The position numbers and the translations under genes were made by a program. Below, one piece after another: positions 35,737-44,611 of a DNA stretch of 64,000 nucleotides (position 1 is the stretch's first letter; the number at the start of each line of letters is the position of its first letter). The notes below the pieces were generated by a model. That model had not been told where the DNA came from and searched no databases. It worked only from the letters and a program-made list of their open reading frames with translations. The stretch is from Ruminiclostridium sp. (GTDB taxonomy: Bacteria; Bacillota; Clostridia; Oscillospirales; Ruminococcaceae), in NCBI GenBank assembly GCA_017942025.1, contig JAGAVH010000041.1, positions 1 to 64,000 of the forward strand, given 5' to 3'.

Positions 35737-36657
35737 TCAATTCAGTACGTTAAGGTATTTTATTCTTATGCCTTTTTCTGCGTCAATAACCGCAGTTCCT
35801 AAAAACGTACCATCTTCGTCATAAACCGAAATATCGGTATTTTCGGGATAGCTCAGATTCATTCTTGCCGTGTCAAGCACAACACCGTTCATAAACATTT
35901 TTCTTTGCTTAGCGTTAAGGGTGATTTTTTCATATCCCGAAAACAGTCTTTCTGTGGGGATAATGAGCTTTTCTATATCATCCGGCGTCATACTGCGGAC
36001 AGCTTCAAGCTCTGTGCAGTCGTCAAGAGTAAAGCCGTTTGAGAGTGTTCTCTGCAGGCTTGTCATAACTGCGCCTGTACCAAGCTTTGCTCCGATATCA
36101 CTTATTATTGTGCGGATATAAGTACCCTTTGAGCAATGGATATCAAGAACGCCTGTCCTTTCCTTTTCATCATAGGACAGAAGCTCTATTGAATGAACGG
36201 TTATCGGTCTTGCTTCTCTTTCTATCTCTATTCCCTGTCTTGCAAGCTCGTAGAGCTTTTTTCCGCCTACCTTTACAGCGGAATACATAGGGGGTATCTG
36301 CATAATGTTTCCCTGCATGGAATTCACCGCAGTCATCAGCTCGTCCCTGCTGACTGACTTATCATTCTCTGTCAGCAGTTTGCCCCATATATCCTCTGTT
36401 TCGGAGGTGAGTCCAAGCTTAAAGCCTGCCACATATCTCTTATCAAGAGAAGGTATCAGGTCGGCAGTCTTTGCCGCTCTGCCGATAAATACGGGAAGTA
36501 CCCCTGTCGCCATCGGATCGAGAGTTCCGCCATGACCTATCTTTCGTGTACCTGCCGCCCTTCTTGTTATGGCTATAACATCAAAGGAGGTGAAGTCCCG
36601 GGGCTTGTTTATACAGATAACTCCGCAGAGATTGTTGGGATTATCTATCCTGCTCAT
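35737..36657 (-). CDS. truB: tRNA pseudouridine(55) synthase TruB
   Basis: This 306-aa enzyme begins with the TruB hallmark GVICINKPRDFTSFDVI and GHGGTLDPMATGVLPV, which contains the catalytic Asp. The thumb-region MYSAVKVGGKKLYELARQG and the KGTYIRTIISDIG motif follow, then a C-terminal PUA-like segment. It makes pseudouridine at U55 in the T-loop of tRNAs. It overlaps the nrnA gene by 4 bases, showing translational coupling inside the operon. Confidence 0.95.
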   Translation of the reverse strand: MSRIDNPNNLCGVICINKPRDFTSFDVIAITRRAAGTRKIGHGGTLDPMATGVLPVFIGRAAKTADLIPSLDKRYVAGFKLGLTSETEDIWGKLLTENDKSVSRDELMTAVNSMQGNIMQIPPMYSAVKVGGKKLYELARQGIEIEREARPITVHSIELLSYDEKERTGVLDIHCSKGTYIRTIISDIGAKLGTGAVMTSLQRTLSNGFTLDDCTELEAVRSMTPDDIEKLIIPTERLFSGYEKITLNAKQRKMFMNGVVLDTARMNLSYPENTDISVYDEDGTFLGTAVIDAEKGIRIKYLNVLN

Positions 36658-37613
36658 ATCTGTTCTACCGCTTTTTCAAGGACGGGGAGAAGCTTTGCCC
36701 TTACAAACTGCAGATTGCCCTCTATAGTGCAGCCTGCCGCTCTTGCGTGACCACCACCGCCGAATACTCCGCATACCTCTGCGGCATTTATCGGCTCGGT
36801 GCTTCTCATTGATACCTTGAAGAGATTTTCACCCTTCTGCTTTACAGTAACGCCGAGAACAACACCCTCAATCTGACGGGGAAGGCTTGCAAGTCCGTTG
36901 AAATCCTCTGTATCCACTCTGTCGCTGAATTCATTCACAATATCAAGAGTCAGCCAGACAATAGCTATTCTGTCATCGCCTGCAAACTCAATATCACGGA
37001 GTATTCTCTGCTCAAGCTCTATTCTGCCCTTTGATTTAAGGTCAAAAAGCTGATAGTTGATTTCGCCGTGAGGAAAATCATATGCCATAAGCTCCCCTGC
37101 TATTCTGTGGGTACGGGAGGTTGTATTGGTAAACTTGAAACAGCCTGTATCAGTAGCGATGCCTGTATATAAGCAGGAAGCTATTCTGCCGTCAAGCTCT
37201 GCGCCCATTTCAAGAGCTATTTCATAGATAAGCTCGCAGGCAGCTGCCGCATCCGGGTCTACAAAAGTGTACTGTGCAAACTCCTTACGGGACTCGTGAT
37301 GGTCTATAGCAAGCAGAATCCTGTCCGCATACAGCTCTTCAAGGGAGCCGAGAAGCTTTGTATCTGCCACATCTACGCTGACTATTGTTTTTTCATCAAA
37401 CTCCTGCTGAACGACCGAGTCTTTAAGATACTGCATACGGCTTACAACCGGATCGGCGCAGAGCACCTTTGCTCTTTTGCCCATCTTCTGCAGTATTCCG
37501 CAAAGGCCATATCCGCATCCGAGCGTATCGCCATCAGGATTTGCATGACACAGAATAAGAAAATCATCGTTTTCAAGCAGTATCTGTGCCGCTTTTTTCT
37601 TGTCTGTCAACAT
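36654..37613 (-). CDS. nrnA: DHH-family oligoribonuclease/pAp phosphatase NrnA
   Basis: This 319-aa DHH/DHHA1 protein has the metal-binding motifs ILCHANPDGDTLGCGYGL, VSVDVADT, AIDHHESR (the DHH motif) and the C-terminal GGGGHARAAGCTIEG of DHHA1. NrnA degrades short RNA and dephosphorylates 3'-phosphoadenosine 5'-phosphate. Its place between rbfA and truB is conserved in Firmicutes. It starts 25 bases after the rbfA stop. Confidence 0.92.
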   Translation of the reverse strand: MLTDKKKAAQILLENDDFLILCHANPDGDTLGCGYGLCGILQKMGKRAKVLCADPVVSRMQYLKDSVVQQEFDEKTIVSVDVADTKLLGSLEELYADRILLAIDHHESRKEFAQYTFVDPDAAAACELIYEIALEMGAELDGRIASCLYTGIATDTGCFKFTNTTSRTHRIAGELMAYDFPHGEINYQLFDLKSKGRIELEQRILRDIEFAGDDRIAIVWLTLDIVNEFSDRVDTEDFNGLASLPRQIEGVVLGVTVKQKGENLFKVSMRSTEPINAAEVCGVFGGGGHARAAGCTIEGNLQFVRAKLLPVLEKAVEQI

Positions 37614-37638
37614 CCGCTAAATTTCCTTCCTGTTTCGG

Positions 37639-38010
37639 TTATTCTTCTGCCGTATCATCCGATTTCCTTTTAGGGAGCTTGTTCAGCACCTCGCTTATAT
37701 GATCGTAATAATCCAACGAGTTGTCAGGCAGAAAGATAAGCTCAGGTAGCTTTCTCATTTTTATACGCTGATTGATTCTTTTCTTAAAGAAGCCCTGAGC
37801 CGCTTTAAGACAGTCTACAGCGTCAGTTGTCTTTTCTCCGCCTTCAAGAGAGGAGATGTAGACCTTGCAGTAGGACAGATCGTTTGTAAGCTCACAATGT
37901 GAAACGCTTACAAGTCCGTTTGCTATACGGCCGTCCTTTATATCACGGAGGGCAACGGATATCTCACGTTTTATATCCTCCGATAATCTGCTGATATTGA
38001 AATTTGCCAT
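37639..38010 (-). CDS. rbfA: 30S ribosome-binding factor RbfA
   Basis: This 123-aa KH-like protein carries the RbfA pattern: ISRLSEDIKREISVALRDIKD at the start, VSVSHCELTNDLSYCKVYIS with the YCKVYIS strand, and LPELIFLPDNSLDYYDHISEVLNKL near the end. RbfA acts in late 30S maturation at the 16S rRNA 5' helix. It lies 74 bases after infB in the usual order. Confidence 0.93.
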   Translation of the reverse strand: MANFNISRLSEDIKREISVALRDIKDGRIANGLVSVSHCELTNDLSYCKVYISSLEGGEKTTDAVDCLKAAQGFFKKRINQRIKMRKLPELIFLPDNSLDYYDHISEVLNKLPKRKSDDTAEE

Positions 38011-38084
38011 TTAAACACCTCTTTACTGTGTTTTCCCTGCTGTCCCGATTTATTCAGGACAGCCGTGAAAACTACTGTCAGGTT

Positions 38085-40751
38085 TTAATCTCTGTATTCT
38101 TCTGTGATAAATGCCTCGAAGATGTCGCCTTCCTTGATATCGGTGTACTTTTCAAGGGTAATACCACATTCGTAGCCTGCAGCTACTTCCTTGACGTCAT
38201 CCTTGAAACGGCGCAGACCTGCAATCTTATCAACTGCAAGAATGATACCGTCACGGACAACTCTTACTTCGCCGTTTCTCTGTACCTTACCGTCAAGTAC
38301 ATAAGAACCTGCAACGATACCGACGCTGGACAGCTTCATTACCTGTCTTACTTCTACGCGGCCTGTATCTACTTCTCTGTACTTGGGAGCAAGCATACCC
38401 TTCATAGCTGTTTCGATTTCTTCTATTGCATCGTAAATTACTCTGTAAAGTCTTATATCAACACCGTCACGCTTTGCGTTTTCTGCCGCTGCGGGATGAG
38501 GTCTTACGTTAAAGCCTACGATGATAGCATCAGACGCACGGGCAAGCATAACGTCACTTTCTGTTACGGCACCTGCGGCACTGTGAATAATTTCAACTCT
38601 TACCTCTTCGTTCGTGAGCTTTGCAAGAGACTGTGAAACTGCCTCTACAGAGCCCTGAACGTCAGCCTTTACGATGATGGGAAGCTTCTTCATAGAGCCT
38701 TCTTCAATCTGTGAGAAGAGGTTATCAAGGCTTACCTTCTTATAAAGCTTGAACTGTTCTTCCTTAGCTTCGAACTTTCTCTTTTCAACAAGCTCTCTTG
38801 CAAGTCTTTCGTCTTCAACTACCGCAAAGTCGTCGCCTGCGCTGGGAACCTCTGAAAGTCCCATAATTTCAACAGGAACGGAAGGTCCTGCCACCTTTAC
38901 TGATCTGCCCTTGTCATCTCTCATAACTCTGACACGACCAAGTGCTGTACCTGCAATGATGATATCGCCTGAGTGGAGTGTACCTGACTGTACAAGGATA
39001 GTTGCAACCGCACCTCTGCCCTTGTCAATCTTAGCTTCGATAACTACACCCTTTGCAAGCTTGTCGGGATTAGCCTTGAGTTCAAGTACGTCTGCTGTAA
39101 GGTTTACCATTTCGAGAAGGTCATCCATACCCTCGCCTGTCTTTGCAGATACGGGAACACAGATGATATCGCCGCCCCATTCTTCACATACAAGGCCGTG
39201 TTCGGTAAGCTCCTGCTTAACCTTTTCAGGGTTAGCTGTAGGCTTATCCATCTTGTTTATTGCTACGATAATCTGAAGATTTGCCGCCTTTGCGTGGTTT
39301 ATAGCTTCTACTGTCTGGGGCATGATGCCGTCGTCAGCCGCAACTACAAGGATTGCGATATCAGTAGCTAAAGCGCCTCTTGCACGCATTGCTGTAAATG
39401 CTTCGTGACCGGGAGTATCAAGGAAGGTGATGTCTCTGCCGCCCGCCTTTACTCTGTAAGCACCGATATGCTGTGTGATGCCGCCTGCTTCTCCTGCGGT
39501 AACGTGAGCATTTCTTATTCTGTCAAGGAGTGAAGTCTTACCGTGGTCAACGTGTCCCATTACAACAACTACGGGTGAACGGGGCTGGAGGTTGTCATCG
39601 GTATCCTCTATCTCTTCGAAGAGTCTTTCTTCGATTGTGACAACTACTTCCTTCTCTACCTTTGCGCCAAGTTCTTCTGCTACGATGCAGGCTGTATCAA
39701 AGTCAATAGTCTGGTTGATTGTAACCATTACTCCAAGACCGAAGAGCTTCTTGATAACTTCAGCCGCTGTTACCTTTAAGCGCATAGCAAGCTCGGACAC
39801 AACAATTTCATCAGGAATCTGCACTTCAAGCTGCTTCTTTCTTGCTCTTTCAAGCTCAAGACGCTTCATCTTCTGTGCTTCAGTTTCCTTTTTCTTGCTG
39901 AACTGCTGCTGCTTGCCCTTCTGGGATTTCTGGTTTATCTTCTGCTTTCTTGAATAGTTGTCATTCTGCTGTCTGCCGCCCTCGTGGCTTGCGATGGACT
40001 CATACTTTTCGTTGTACTTGTCGAGGTTTACATAGCTGCCTCTTGTATCAACATGCTTTGTAACCTGTTCGCCTCTCTGTACGGCTTCGCCCTTTACGTG
40101 CTTTGTAGGAGGTGCGTTTGTCTTGATGTTTGCAAGATCGATAACAGGCTGAACAGGCTTTGCTTCCTGTCTTGCAGGCTTGGCGTCACGTCTGTCGCTT
40201 CTGTCGTTCTTGTCGAACTTTCTGTCGCCCTTGTCAAACTTTCTGTCAGACTTTTCGCCCATAGGCTTTCTATCGGTCTTTTCAAACTTGCCGTCCTGTC
40301 TTGCAGGTCTGTCGGTCTGAGGCTTTCTGTCTGTTTTTTCTGTCTTAGCAGGCTTTTCCGCCTTAGGCTCTTCCTTCTTTACAGGCTTTTCCGCCTTGGG
40401 TTCTTCCTTCTTTACAGGCTTTTCCGCCTTGGGTTCTTCCTTCTTTGCAGGCTTTTCTGCCTTGGGCTCTTCCTTCTTTGCAGGCTTTTCTGCCTTGGGC
40501 TCTTCCTTCTTTGCAGGCTTTTCTGCCTTAGGCTCTTCCTTTTTAGCGGAAGCAGAGGCAAAGTAGCTGTTGAAATCCTTTACCTGATTGCCCTGAGTGT
40601 ACTTTTCAAGCACTATTGTAAGCTCCTCCTCTGTGAGAGACGCCTGTGCCTTTTTCTGTACATCAAAATATTCCTGTACTGTTGCGGTAATGTCTGCAAC
40701 AGGTACGTTAAGATCTTTTGCAAGCTCGTTTACACGATATTTTTTATCCAT
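38085..40751 (-). CDS. infB: Translation initiation factor IF-2
   Basis: This 888-aa protein has an IF2_N domain at the start ([17 protein letters not shown]), a long charged low-complexity linker (about residues 65-300), a second IF2_N domain, and the GTPase core with G1 [10 protein letters not shown]3 DTPGHEAF and G4 NKMDKP, followed by domains II-IV. It delivers initiator tRNA to the 30S subunit. The linker holds six perfect 11-residue repeats [10 protein letters not shown](A/V) at residues 70-135. Gene position after ylxQ and before rbfA is canonical. Confidence 0.96.
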   Translation of the reverse strand: MDKKYRVNELAKDLNVPVADITATVQEYFDVQKKAQASLTEEELTIVLEKYTQGNQVKDFNSYFASASAKKEEPKAEKPAKKEEPKAEKPAKKEEPKAEKPAKKEEPKAEKPVKKEEPKAEKPVKKEEPKAEKPAKTEKTDRKPQTDRPARQDGKFEKTDRKPMGEKSDRKFDKGDRKFDKNDRSDRRDAKPARQEAKPVQPVIDLANIKTNAPPTKHVKGEAVQRGEQVTKHVDTRGSYVNLDKYNEKYESIASHEGGRQQNDNYSRKQKINQKSQKGKQQQFSKKKETEAQKMKRLELERARKKQLEVQIPDEIVVSELAMRLKVTAAEVIKKLFGLGVMVTINQTIDFDTACIVAEELGAKVEKEVVVTIEERLFEEIEDTDDNLQPRSPVVVVMGHVDHGKTSLLDRIRNAHVTAGEAGGITQHIGAYRVKAGGRDITFLDTPGHEAFTAMRARGALATDIAILVVAADDGIMPQTVEAINHAKAANLQIIVAINKMDKPTANPEKVKQELTEHGLVCEEWGGDIICVPVSAKTGEGMDDLLEMVNLTADVLELKANPDKLAKGVVIEAKIDKGRGAVATILVQSGTLHSGDIIIAGTALGRVRVMRDDKGRSVKVAGPSVPVEIMGLSEVPSAGDDFAVVEDERLARELVEKRKFEAKEEQFKLYKKVSLDNLFSQIEEGSMKKLPIIVKADVQGSVEAVSQSLAKLTNEEVRVEIIHSAAGAVTESDVMLARASDAIIVGFNVRPHPAAAENAKRDGVDIRLYRVIYDAIEEIETAMKGMLAPKYREVDTGRVEVRQVMKLSSVGIVAGSYVLDGKVQRNGEVRVVRDGIILAVDKIAGLRRFKDDVKEVAAGYECGITLEKYTDIKEGDIFEAFITEEYRD
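40347..40544 (-). repeat. Six 33-bp tandem repeats inside infB
   Basis: Six in-frame 33-bp units encode [12 protein letters not shown] in the linker of IF-2. The units are nearly identical in DNA, so copy number may vary between strains by slippage. There are no spacers, so this is not a CRISPR array. Confidence 0.9.
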
Positions 40752-40787
40752 TAACTAATCCCCTTTTTAGGTCAAATATTAAGTTTT

Positions 40788-41087
40788 CTATTTCAACATA
40801 GTGAGGCTTCTGAATAAGCCTTCATCTAAGATTGCAATGATGCCCGTTCTTTTTCCGAGAACGGCTTTTATTTCGTCCATACCGGCATCAGACTGAAACA
40901 GCGCTGTATTGTATTTCTCACACACGAAGGTTATCTCCTTCAACGTTTTGTCTGAAATATCTTTCGCAACAGCGACTCCGCACACCTTCGACCTTGCGCT
41001 TTTTACTTCTTCGCACACCGGATCAAAGCCGTATATCAGCTTTCCTGCCCTGCGGCACAGTCCCAGGGTGCTTAAAAATCTTGTCAT
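40788..41087 (-). CDS. ylxQ: L7Ae-type RNA-binding protein YlxQ
   Basis: This 99-aa protein has an L7Ae/L30e-like fold with LGLCRRAGKLIYGFDPV, a middle strand CGVAVAKDISDKTLKEI and a C-terminal LGKRTGIIAILDEGL. AAGGA lies 8 bases before the ATG at 41087, which is preferred to the ATG at 41096. YlxQ sits between ylxR and infB in nearly all Firmicutes and binds RNA; its exact function is not settled. Confidence 0.88.
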   Translation of the reverse strand: MTRFLSTLGLCRRAGKLIYGFDPVCEEVKSARSKVCGVAVAKDISDKTLKEITFVCEKYNTALFQSDAGMDEIKAVLGKRTGIIAILDEGLFRSLTMLK

Positions 41088-41102
41088 AATGTGCATCCTT
41101 TC

Positions 41103-41372
41103 TTATTCGCCCTTTTCAAGCTGTTTCAATAAATCAAGATATATCTCTTCGGGTACTGCACATTTAAGAGAGCGTTCAAGCCCTTTTCTTTTCTGTGCAA
41201 GCTCTAAACATTCCTTACTGTGACATACGTAAACACCTCTGCCTGACTTTTTGCCTGAGAAGTCTATGCATATTTCGTTTTCGGGAGTGTGAACAACTCT
41301 TATAAGCTGTTTTTTCTCCTTCATCTCGTCACAGCCTGCACATTTTCTCATAGGAATTTTTCTGACAGCCAA
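41103..41372 (-). CDS. ylxR: YlxR family protein (RnpM-like)
   Basis: This protein of about 89 aa has the YlxR signature VRKIPMRKCAGCDEMKEKKQL and the GKKSGRGVYVCHSKECL motif. YlxR proteins bind RNA; in B. subtilis the protein (RnpM) modulates RNase P. A TTG at 41372 with AAAGGA 9 bases upstream is the likely start; the ATG at 41390 lacks a ribosome binding site. It is between nusA and ylxQ as usual. Confidence 0.87.
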   Translation of the reverse strand: MAVRKIPMRKCAGCDEMKEKKQLIRVVHTPENEICIDFSGKKSGRGVYVCHSKECLELAQKRKGLERSLKCAVPEEIYLDLLKQLEKGE

Positions 41373-41421
41373 AGCGACACTTCCTTTCATTATATATTAA
41401 ATGCCGTTATTTTATCCGTTA

Positions 41422-42501
41422 TTACTCGGAATCCTCTTCGCCTTCGAAGAAGCCGCTTTCGGGACGGATATCTATCTTATATCCTGTAAGCTTAGCCGCA
41501 AGCTTTGCGTTCTGTCCCTTGTTGCCGATAGCAAGAGAAAGCTGATTATCGGGCACGATAGCTGTACAGCTCTTTACTTCCATATCGGGAATTTCTACGC
41601 TGATAACATCGCTGGGCTTTAATGCCTGCTTGATGAATTCTGCGGGGTCCTCGCTGTAGAATACCACATCCATCTTTTCGCCTGCAAGCTCCTCGCATAC
41701 CTTGCTGATTCTCTGTCTGCCGGGTCCTATGCAGGCGCCGAGAGCGTCAACGTCAGGATTGTTGCTGATAACCGCAACCTTGGAGCGCATACCGGGCTCT
41801 CTGCTGATTGCCTTTATTTCTACCGTACCGTCAAATATCTCGGGTACTTCTGTTTCGAATAAGCGCTTTACAAGCTCTTTTCTGATTCGTGAAATCTTGA
41901 GTGCAGGCTTGTGGTCTGTCTTGGATACGCCGAAAACATAAACCTTTACCATATCGCCCACATTCAGCACCTCGCCGGGAATCTGTTCTTTCTTGAATAA
42001 GGGAACCTCGTTGCCCTGAAGGTCAACTGTAACATTGCCTGTCTTGGGATCTGTGCGAACAACGGATACTGTAACCGCCTCATCCTGAAGACCGCCCCAC
42101 TGTTCTACAAGCTGTTCTCTTTCTACTTCCTTGATACCCTGCTTGATAATCTGCTTTGCAGACTGAGCTGTGATACGTGCGAAATGCTTTGTATCAACCT
42201 TGATTGTCACCATATCGCCGTACTTGAGTTTTTTACGGGTGTGCTTTGAAGCCTCTTCAAGTGTTATCTGGTTTGCAGGGTCCTCTACTACCTCGGAAAC
42301 CTCCTTACGGATAGATACATCAAATTTGTTCTTTTCAAGATCGATGTCAAAGTTTACATTTTCACAACCCTGAAAATCCTTCTTGATGGCGTTCATAAGA
42401 GCTGTCTGAATCTTTTCAATGAGTACAGAAGGCTCCATGCCCTTTTCCTTTGCAAGCAGTGTCAGTGCTTCAAAAAGTTCTGTTGTGTTGCTGTTTGCCA
42501 T
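41422..42501 (-). CDS. nusA: Transcription termination/antitermination factor NusA
   Basis: This 359-aa protein has the NusA N-terminal RNA polymerase-binding domain (LFEALTLLAKEKGMEPSVLIEKI), an S1 domain (residues about 135-200) and two KH domains, the last with IPDNQLSLAIGNKGQNAKLAAKLTGYKIDI. It controls pausing and termination. The length is typical of Firmicutes, without the acidic repeats of proteobacterial NusA. The C-terminus is very acidic (FFEGEEDSE). Confidence 0.95.
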   Translation of the reverse strand: MANSNTTELFEALTLLAKEKGMEPSVLIEKIQTALMNAIKKDFQGCENVNFDIDLEKNKFDVSIRKEVSEVVEDPANQITLEEASKHTRKKLKYGDMVTIKVDTKHFARITAQSAKQIIKQGIKEVEREQLVEQWGGLQDEAVTVSVVRTDPKTGNVTVDLQGNEVPLFKKEQIPGEVLNVGDMVKVYVFGVSKTDHKPALKISRIRKELVKRLFETEVPEIFDGTVEIKAISREPGMRSKVAVISNNPDVDALGACIGPGRQRISKVCEELAGEKMDVVFYSEDPAEFIKQALKPSDVISVEIPDMEVKSCTAIVPDNQLSLAIGNKGQNAKLAAKLTGYKIDIRPESGFFEGEEDSE

Positions 42502-42554
42502 TTTTGCGTTTTTCCTCCATGTAATTTTCTGATTTAACCTTTATAAATACTTGT

Positions 42555-43046
42555 TTACAAATTAAGAGCTATTCTTCTGCATTTTGCCGTGTTGAAGGTC
42601 ATCTCTTCATTTTCGGTCTGCAGGGTGAAGTCGCCCGTACTTCCATCATAAGAGCTTAAAGTTCCGCTGTAATATACCGTCTTGCCGTTTTCGTCCCTTA
42701 CGGTGACTTTTATCGGCTGGTCTGCCATTTTTTCGAAATGGAAGGGCTTTCTCAGCACTCTGTCAAGTCCCGGTGAGCCGACCTCCAGTATGTCAATAAG
42801 CTCCAGGCACGGTAGCTTATCCACAGCCTCGTTAAGCGGTGCGGTTATCTCCTCGCACTGTGTATCATCTATGCCGCCGTCCTCTTTATCAAAAAGTATT
42901 TTAAGCGACCACATCGCGCCCTCTTTTTCAAAGATGACGTCCCACAGCTCGTAGCCGTAGCTTTCTACTATCGGTGCTACTGCGTCAAGTGTGAGCTTTT
43001 CCACATATTCCGCCTGATTCTTCTTTCCGCCTTTTTCCTTAGCCAA
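42555..43046 (-). CDS. rimP: Ribosome maturation factor RimP
   Basis: This 163-aa protein shows the RimP N-domain (VAPIVESYGYELWDVIFEKEG ... LKILFDKEDGGIDDTQCEEIT) and the LEVGSPGLDRVLRKPFHFEK motif at the domain boundary, then an Sm-like C-terminal domain. It is needed for 30S maturation. The start codon is TTG, 6 bases after AAGGAGG. It is the first gene of the rimP-nusA-ylxR-ylxQ-infB-rbfA-nrnA-truB-ribF operon. Confidence 0.93.
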   Translation of the reverse strand: MAKEKGGKKNQAEYVEKLTLDAVAPIVESYGYELWDVIFEKEGAMWSLKILFDKEDGGIDDTQCEEITAPLNEAVDKLPCLELIDILEVGSPGLDRVLRKPFHFEKMADQPIKVTVRDENGKTVYYSGTLSSYDGSTGDFTLQTENEEMTFNTAKCRRIALNL

Positions 43047-43082
43047 TTAACTGCCTCCTTTTTTAAAAAGCCCATATATAAA

Positions 43083-43111
43083 CTAAAGACCGAGATGAAC
43101 TCAGTCTTTAG
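43083..43111 (-). promoter_or_regulatory. Hairpin in the rimP leader
   Basis: CTAAAGACYGAG arms form a 12-bp stem in the untranslated leader between the promoter and rimP. There is no T-run after it, so it is more likely an mRNA-stability or protein-binding element than a terminator. Confidence 0.5.
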
Positions 43112-43132
43112 CCTAAAATATTCTACCTTAGA

Positions 43133-43162
43133 ATTATACCACGTTAAATGCGGTTTTGTCAA
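43133..43162 (-). promoter_or_regulatory. Sigma-A promoter of the rimP-nusA-infB operon
   Basis: On the minus strand a consensus TTGACA (43162-43157), an 18-base spacer and a consensus TATAAT (43138-43133) lie about 86 bases before rimP. Confidence 0.85.
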
Positions 43163-43198
43163 GGGTTTATGCAAATTTTTCACCGATTTCAAAGAAAA

Positions 43199-44521
43199 TC
43201 ACAGCTTCTGACATAATACCTTGTTCTTGCCGCTGTTTTTTGCCTTATATAAAAGTGCGTCAGCACCGTCAAAAAACTCTGCATAGCTGTCGGTACTGTC
43301 TGACCAGACAACACCGACACAGCATCTGATTTCGTGGTTTTCGCCTCTTATCAATGTATGCTCAAGCTTTTTAAGGTAGGATTCGAATTTTTCCTCTACC
43401 TTTTTTTCGTCATAGCCTGTAACGTAAAGGATGAATTCATCTCCTCCGAAGCGTCCTACTATACCGTCGGGGAAGGATGCAACCAGATCGCTTGCCACTG
43501 ATTTCAGCACCTCGTCACCAAAGGAGTGACCGTAGGTATCGTTGTACTCCTTGAAATCATCAAGGTCAACAATGGCAAAAAACTCTCTTTTACCCTTGTT
43601 GTTTTCTATCGCCTGCTGTATCTTGGTAGCGGCTGTAAGCTTATTATATACGCCTGTCGTGGAATCATACTCGATAAGCTTTGTTGTTCTTACTTTTTCC
43701 TTCTGCTCATCGTCTATATCATCAATTCTGCCTATTATCCTTACTACTCTTCCGTTACTGTCGGCAATACTGATGTATATGTTGTTTGCCCACTTATAGC
43801 TTTGCTGGTCGATAACGGTTGTGCGGTATCTCAGGCTTCCCTTCATTGCCTTACTGCAGGCTCTCGCAAGAGTGCCGAAGAACAGCTCTCTGTCCTCGGG
43901 ATGTATGAGGTGCATCTTCTTCGCATAGGCTGAATAGTTACGCACCTCTACAGGGTCAACTCCACCGTCAGCACTGCGGTAATTCAAGGTCATGGTATCC
44001 GATATATTGTCATATTCAAAGTAAACGGATTTATTCATAGCCTCTTGCAGCATCATACAACGCTCATAATTTATGGTACTTTCAAGATTCTTTTGCTTAT
44101 CGTGTGTGATATTGGTAATCATCGCCAGAACGGCTACTCCGTCCGTTACAATAAAATCAACAGGCTTGGCACTGACGTGAATCCAGTTTTCCTTACCGTT
44201 TTTGTCCATACCGAGCACCTCTATGGACATAGGCTTACCTTTACGAACAGTCTGCTCGGACAAAACAACAAGTGCCATACGATCTCTGGGACAGAGCATT
44301 TCAACGATATCCGTAATGACCGTATCCTCGTCATAACCCATAACGGAGCACAAGGCGCGATTGTGATAGATTATTCTCACGCCCTCGTTTTTCATTTCAA
44401 GCAGTGCAATACCATCCTCAAGGCTGTCAAGCAGGATATCGCCCGCCTTGTGCCAGGCATATTCTTTTTTAAGTCTGCCGTGAAGATGCGACAAACTGGT
44501 GTTTTGTATTTTTTCTTCCAT
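43199..44521 (-). CDS. PAS-GGDEF sensor diguanylate cyclase
   Basis: This 440-aa cytoplasmic protein has two PAS-like regions (about residues 28-130 with IIYHNRALCSVMGYDEDTV, and about 150-260 with MKGSLRYRTTVIDQQSYKW), then a GGDEF domain (about 285-440) with FAIVDLDDFKEYNDTYGHSFGD and an intact GGDEF in GRFGGDEFILYV. It should make cyclic di-GMP. I see no RxxD inhibitory site at the usual place before GGDEF. It follows the EAL-HDOD gene by 90 bases, so the pair may act together. Confidence 0.9.
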   Translation of the reverse strand: MEEKIQNTSLSHLHGRLKKEYAWHKAGDILLDSLEDGIALLEMKNEGVRIIYHNRALCSVMGYDEDTVITDIVEMLCPRDRMALVVLSEQTVRKGKPMSIEVLGMDKNGKENWIHVSAKPVDFIVTDGVAVLAMITNITHDKQKNLESTINYERCMMLQEAMNKSVYFEYDNISDTMTLNYRSADGGVDPVEVRNYSAYAKKMHLIHPEDRELFFGTLARACSKAMKGSLRYRTTVIDQQSYKWANNIYISIADSNGRVVRIIGRIDDIDDEQKEKVRTTKLIEYDSTTGVYNKLTAATKIQQAIENNKGKREFFAIVDLDDFKEYNDTYGHSFGDEVLKSVASDLVASFPDGIVGRFGGDEFILYVTGYDEKKVEEKFESYLKKLEHTLIRGENHEIRCCVGVVWSDSTDSYAEFFDGADALLYKAKNSGKNKVLCQKL

Positions 44522-44611
44522 ATCGACTCTCCGATTCTATGTAAATTCCTGACAAAGATTAAAGGCTCGCACAAGGCAAGCCTTTATACGCTGTTTCTGA
44601 CCTTCCTGCGA

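Noticed and set aside
34721..35740. FMN riboswitch for ribF
   Set aside because: ribF is inside an operon with only a 29-base gap upstream; no conserved leader is present.
40347..40544. Regular 33-bp repeats considered as a CRISPR array
   Set aside because: Units are contiguous with no spacers and are in frame in infB.
39984..40754. 256-aa Leu/Cys-rich frame antisense to infB
   Set aside because: Its repeats are the antisense reading of the [10 protein letters not shown] repeats of IF-2.
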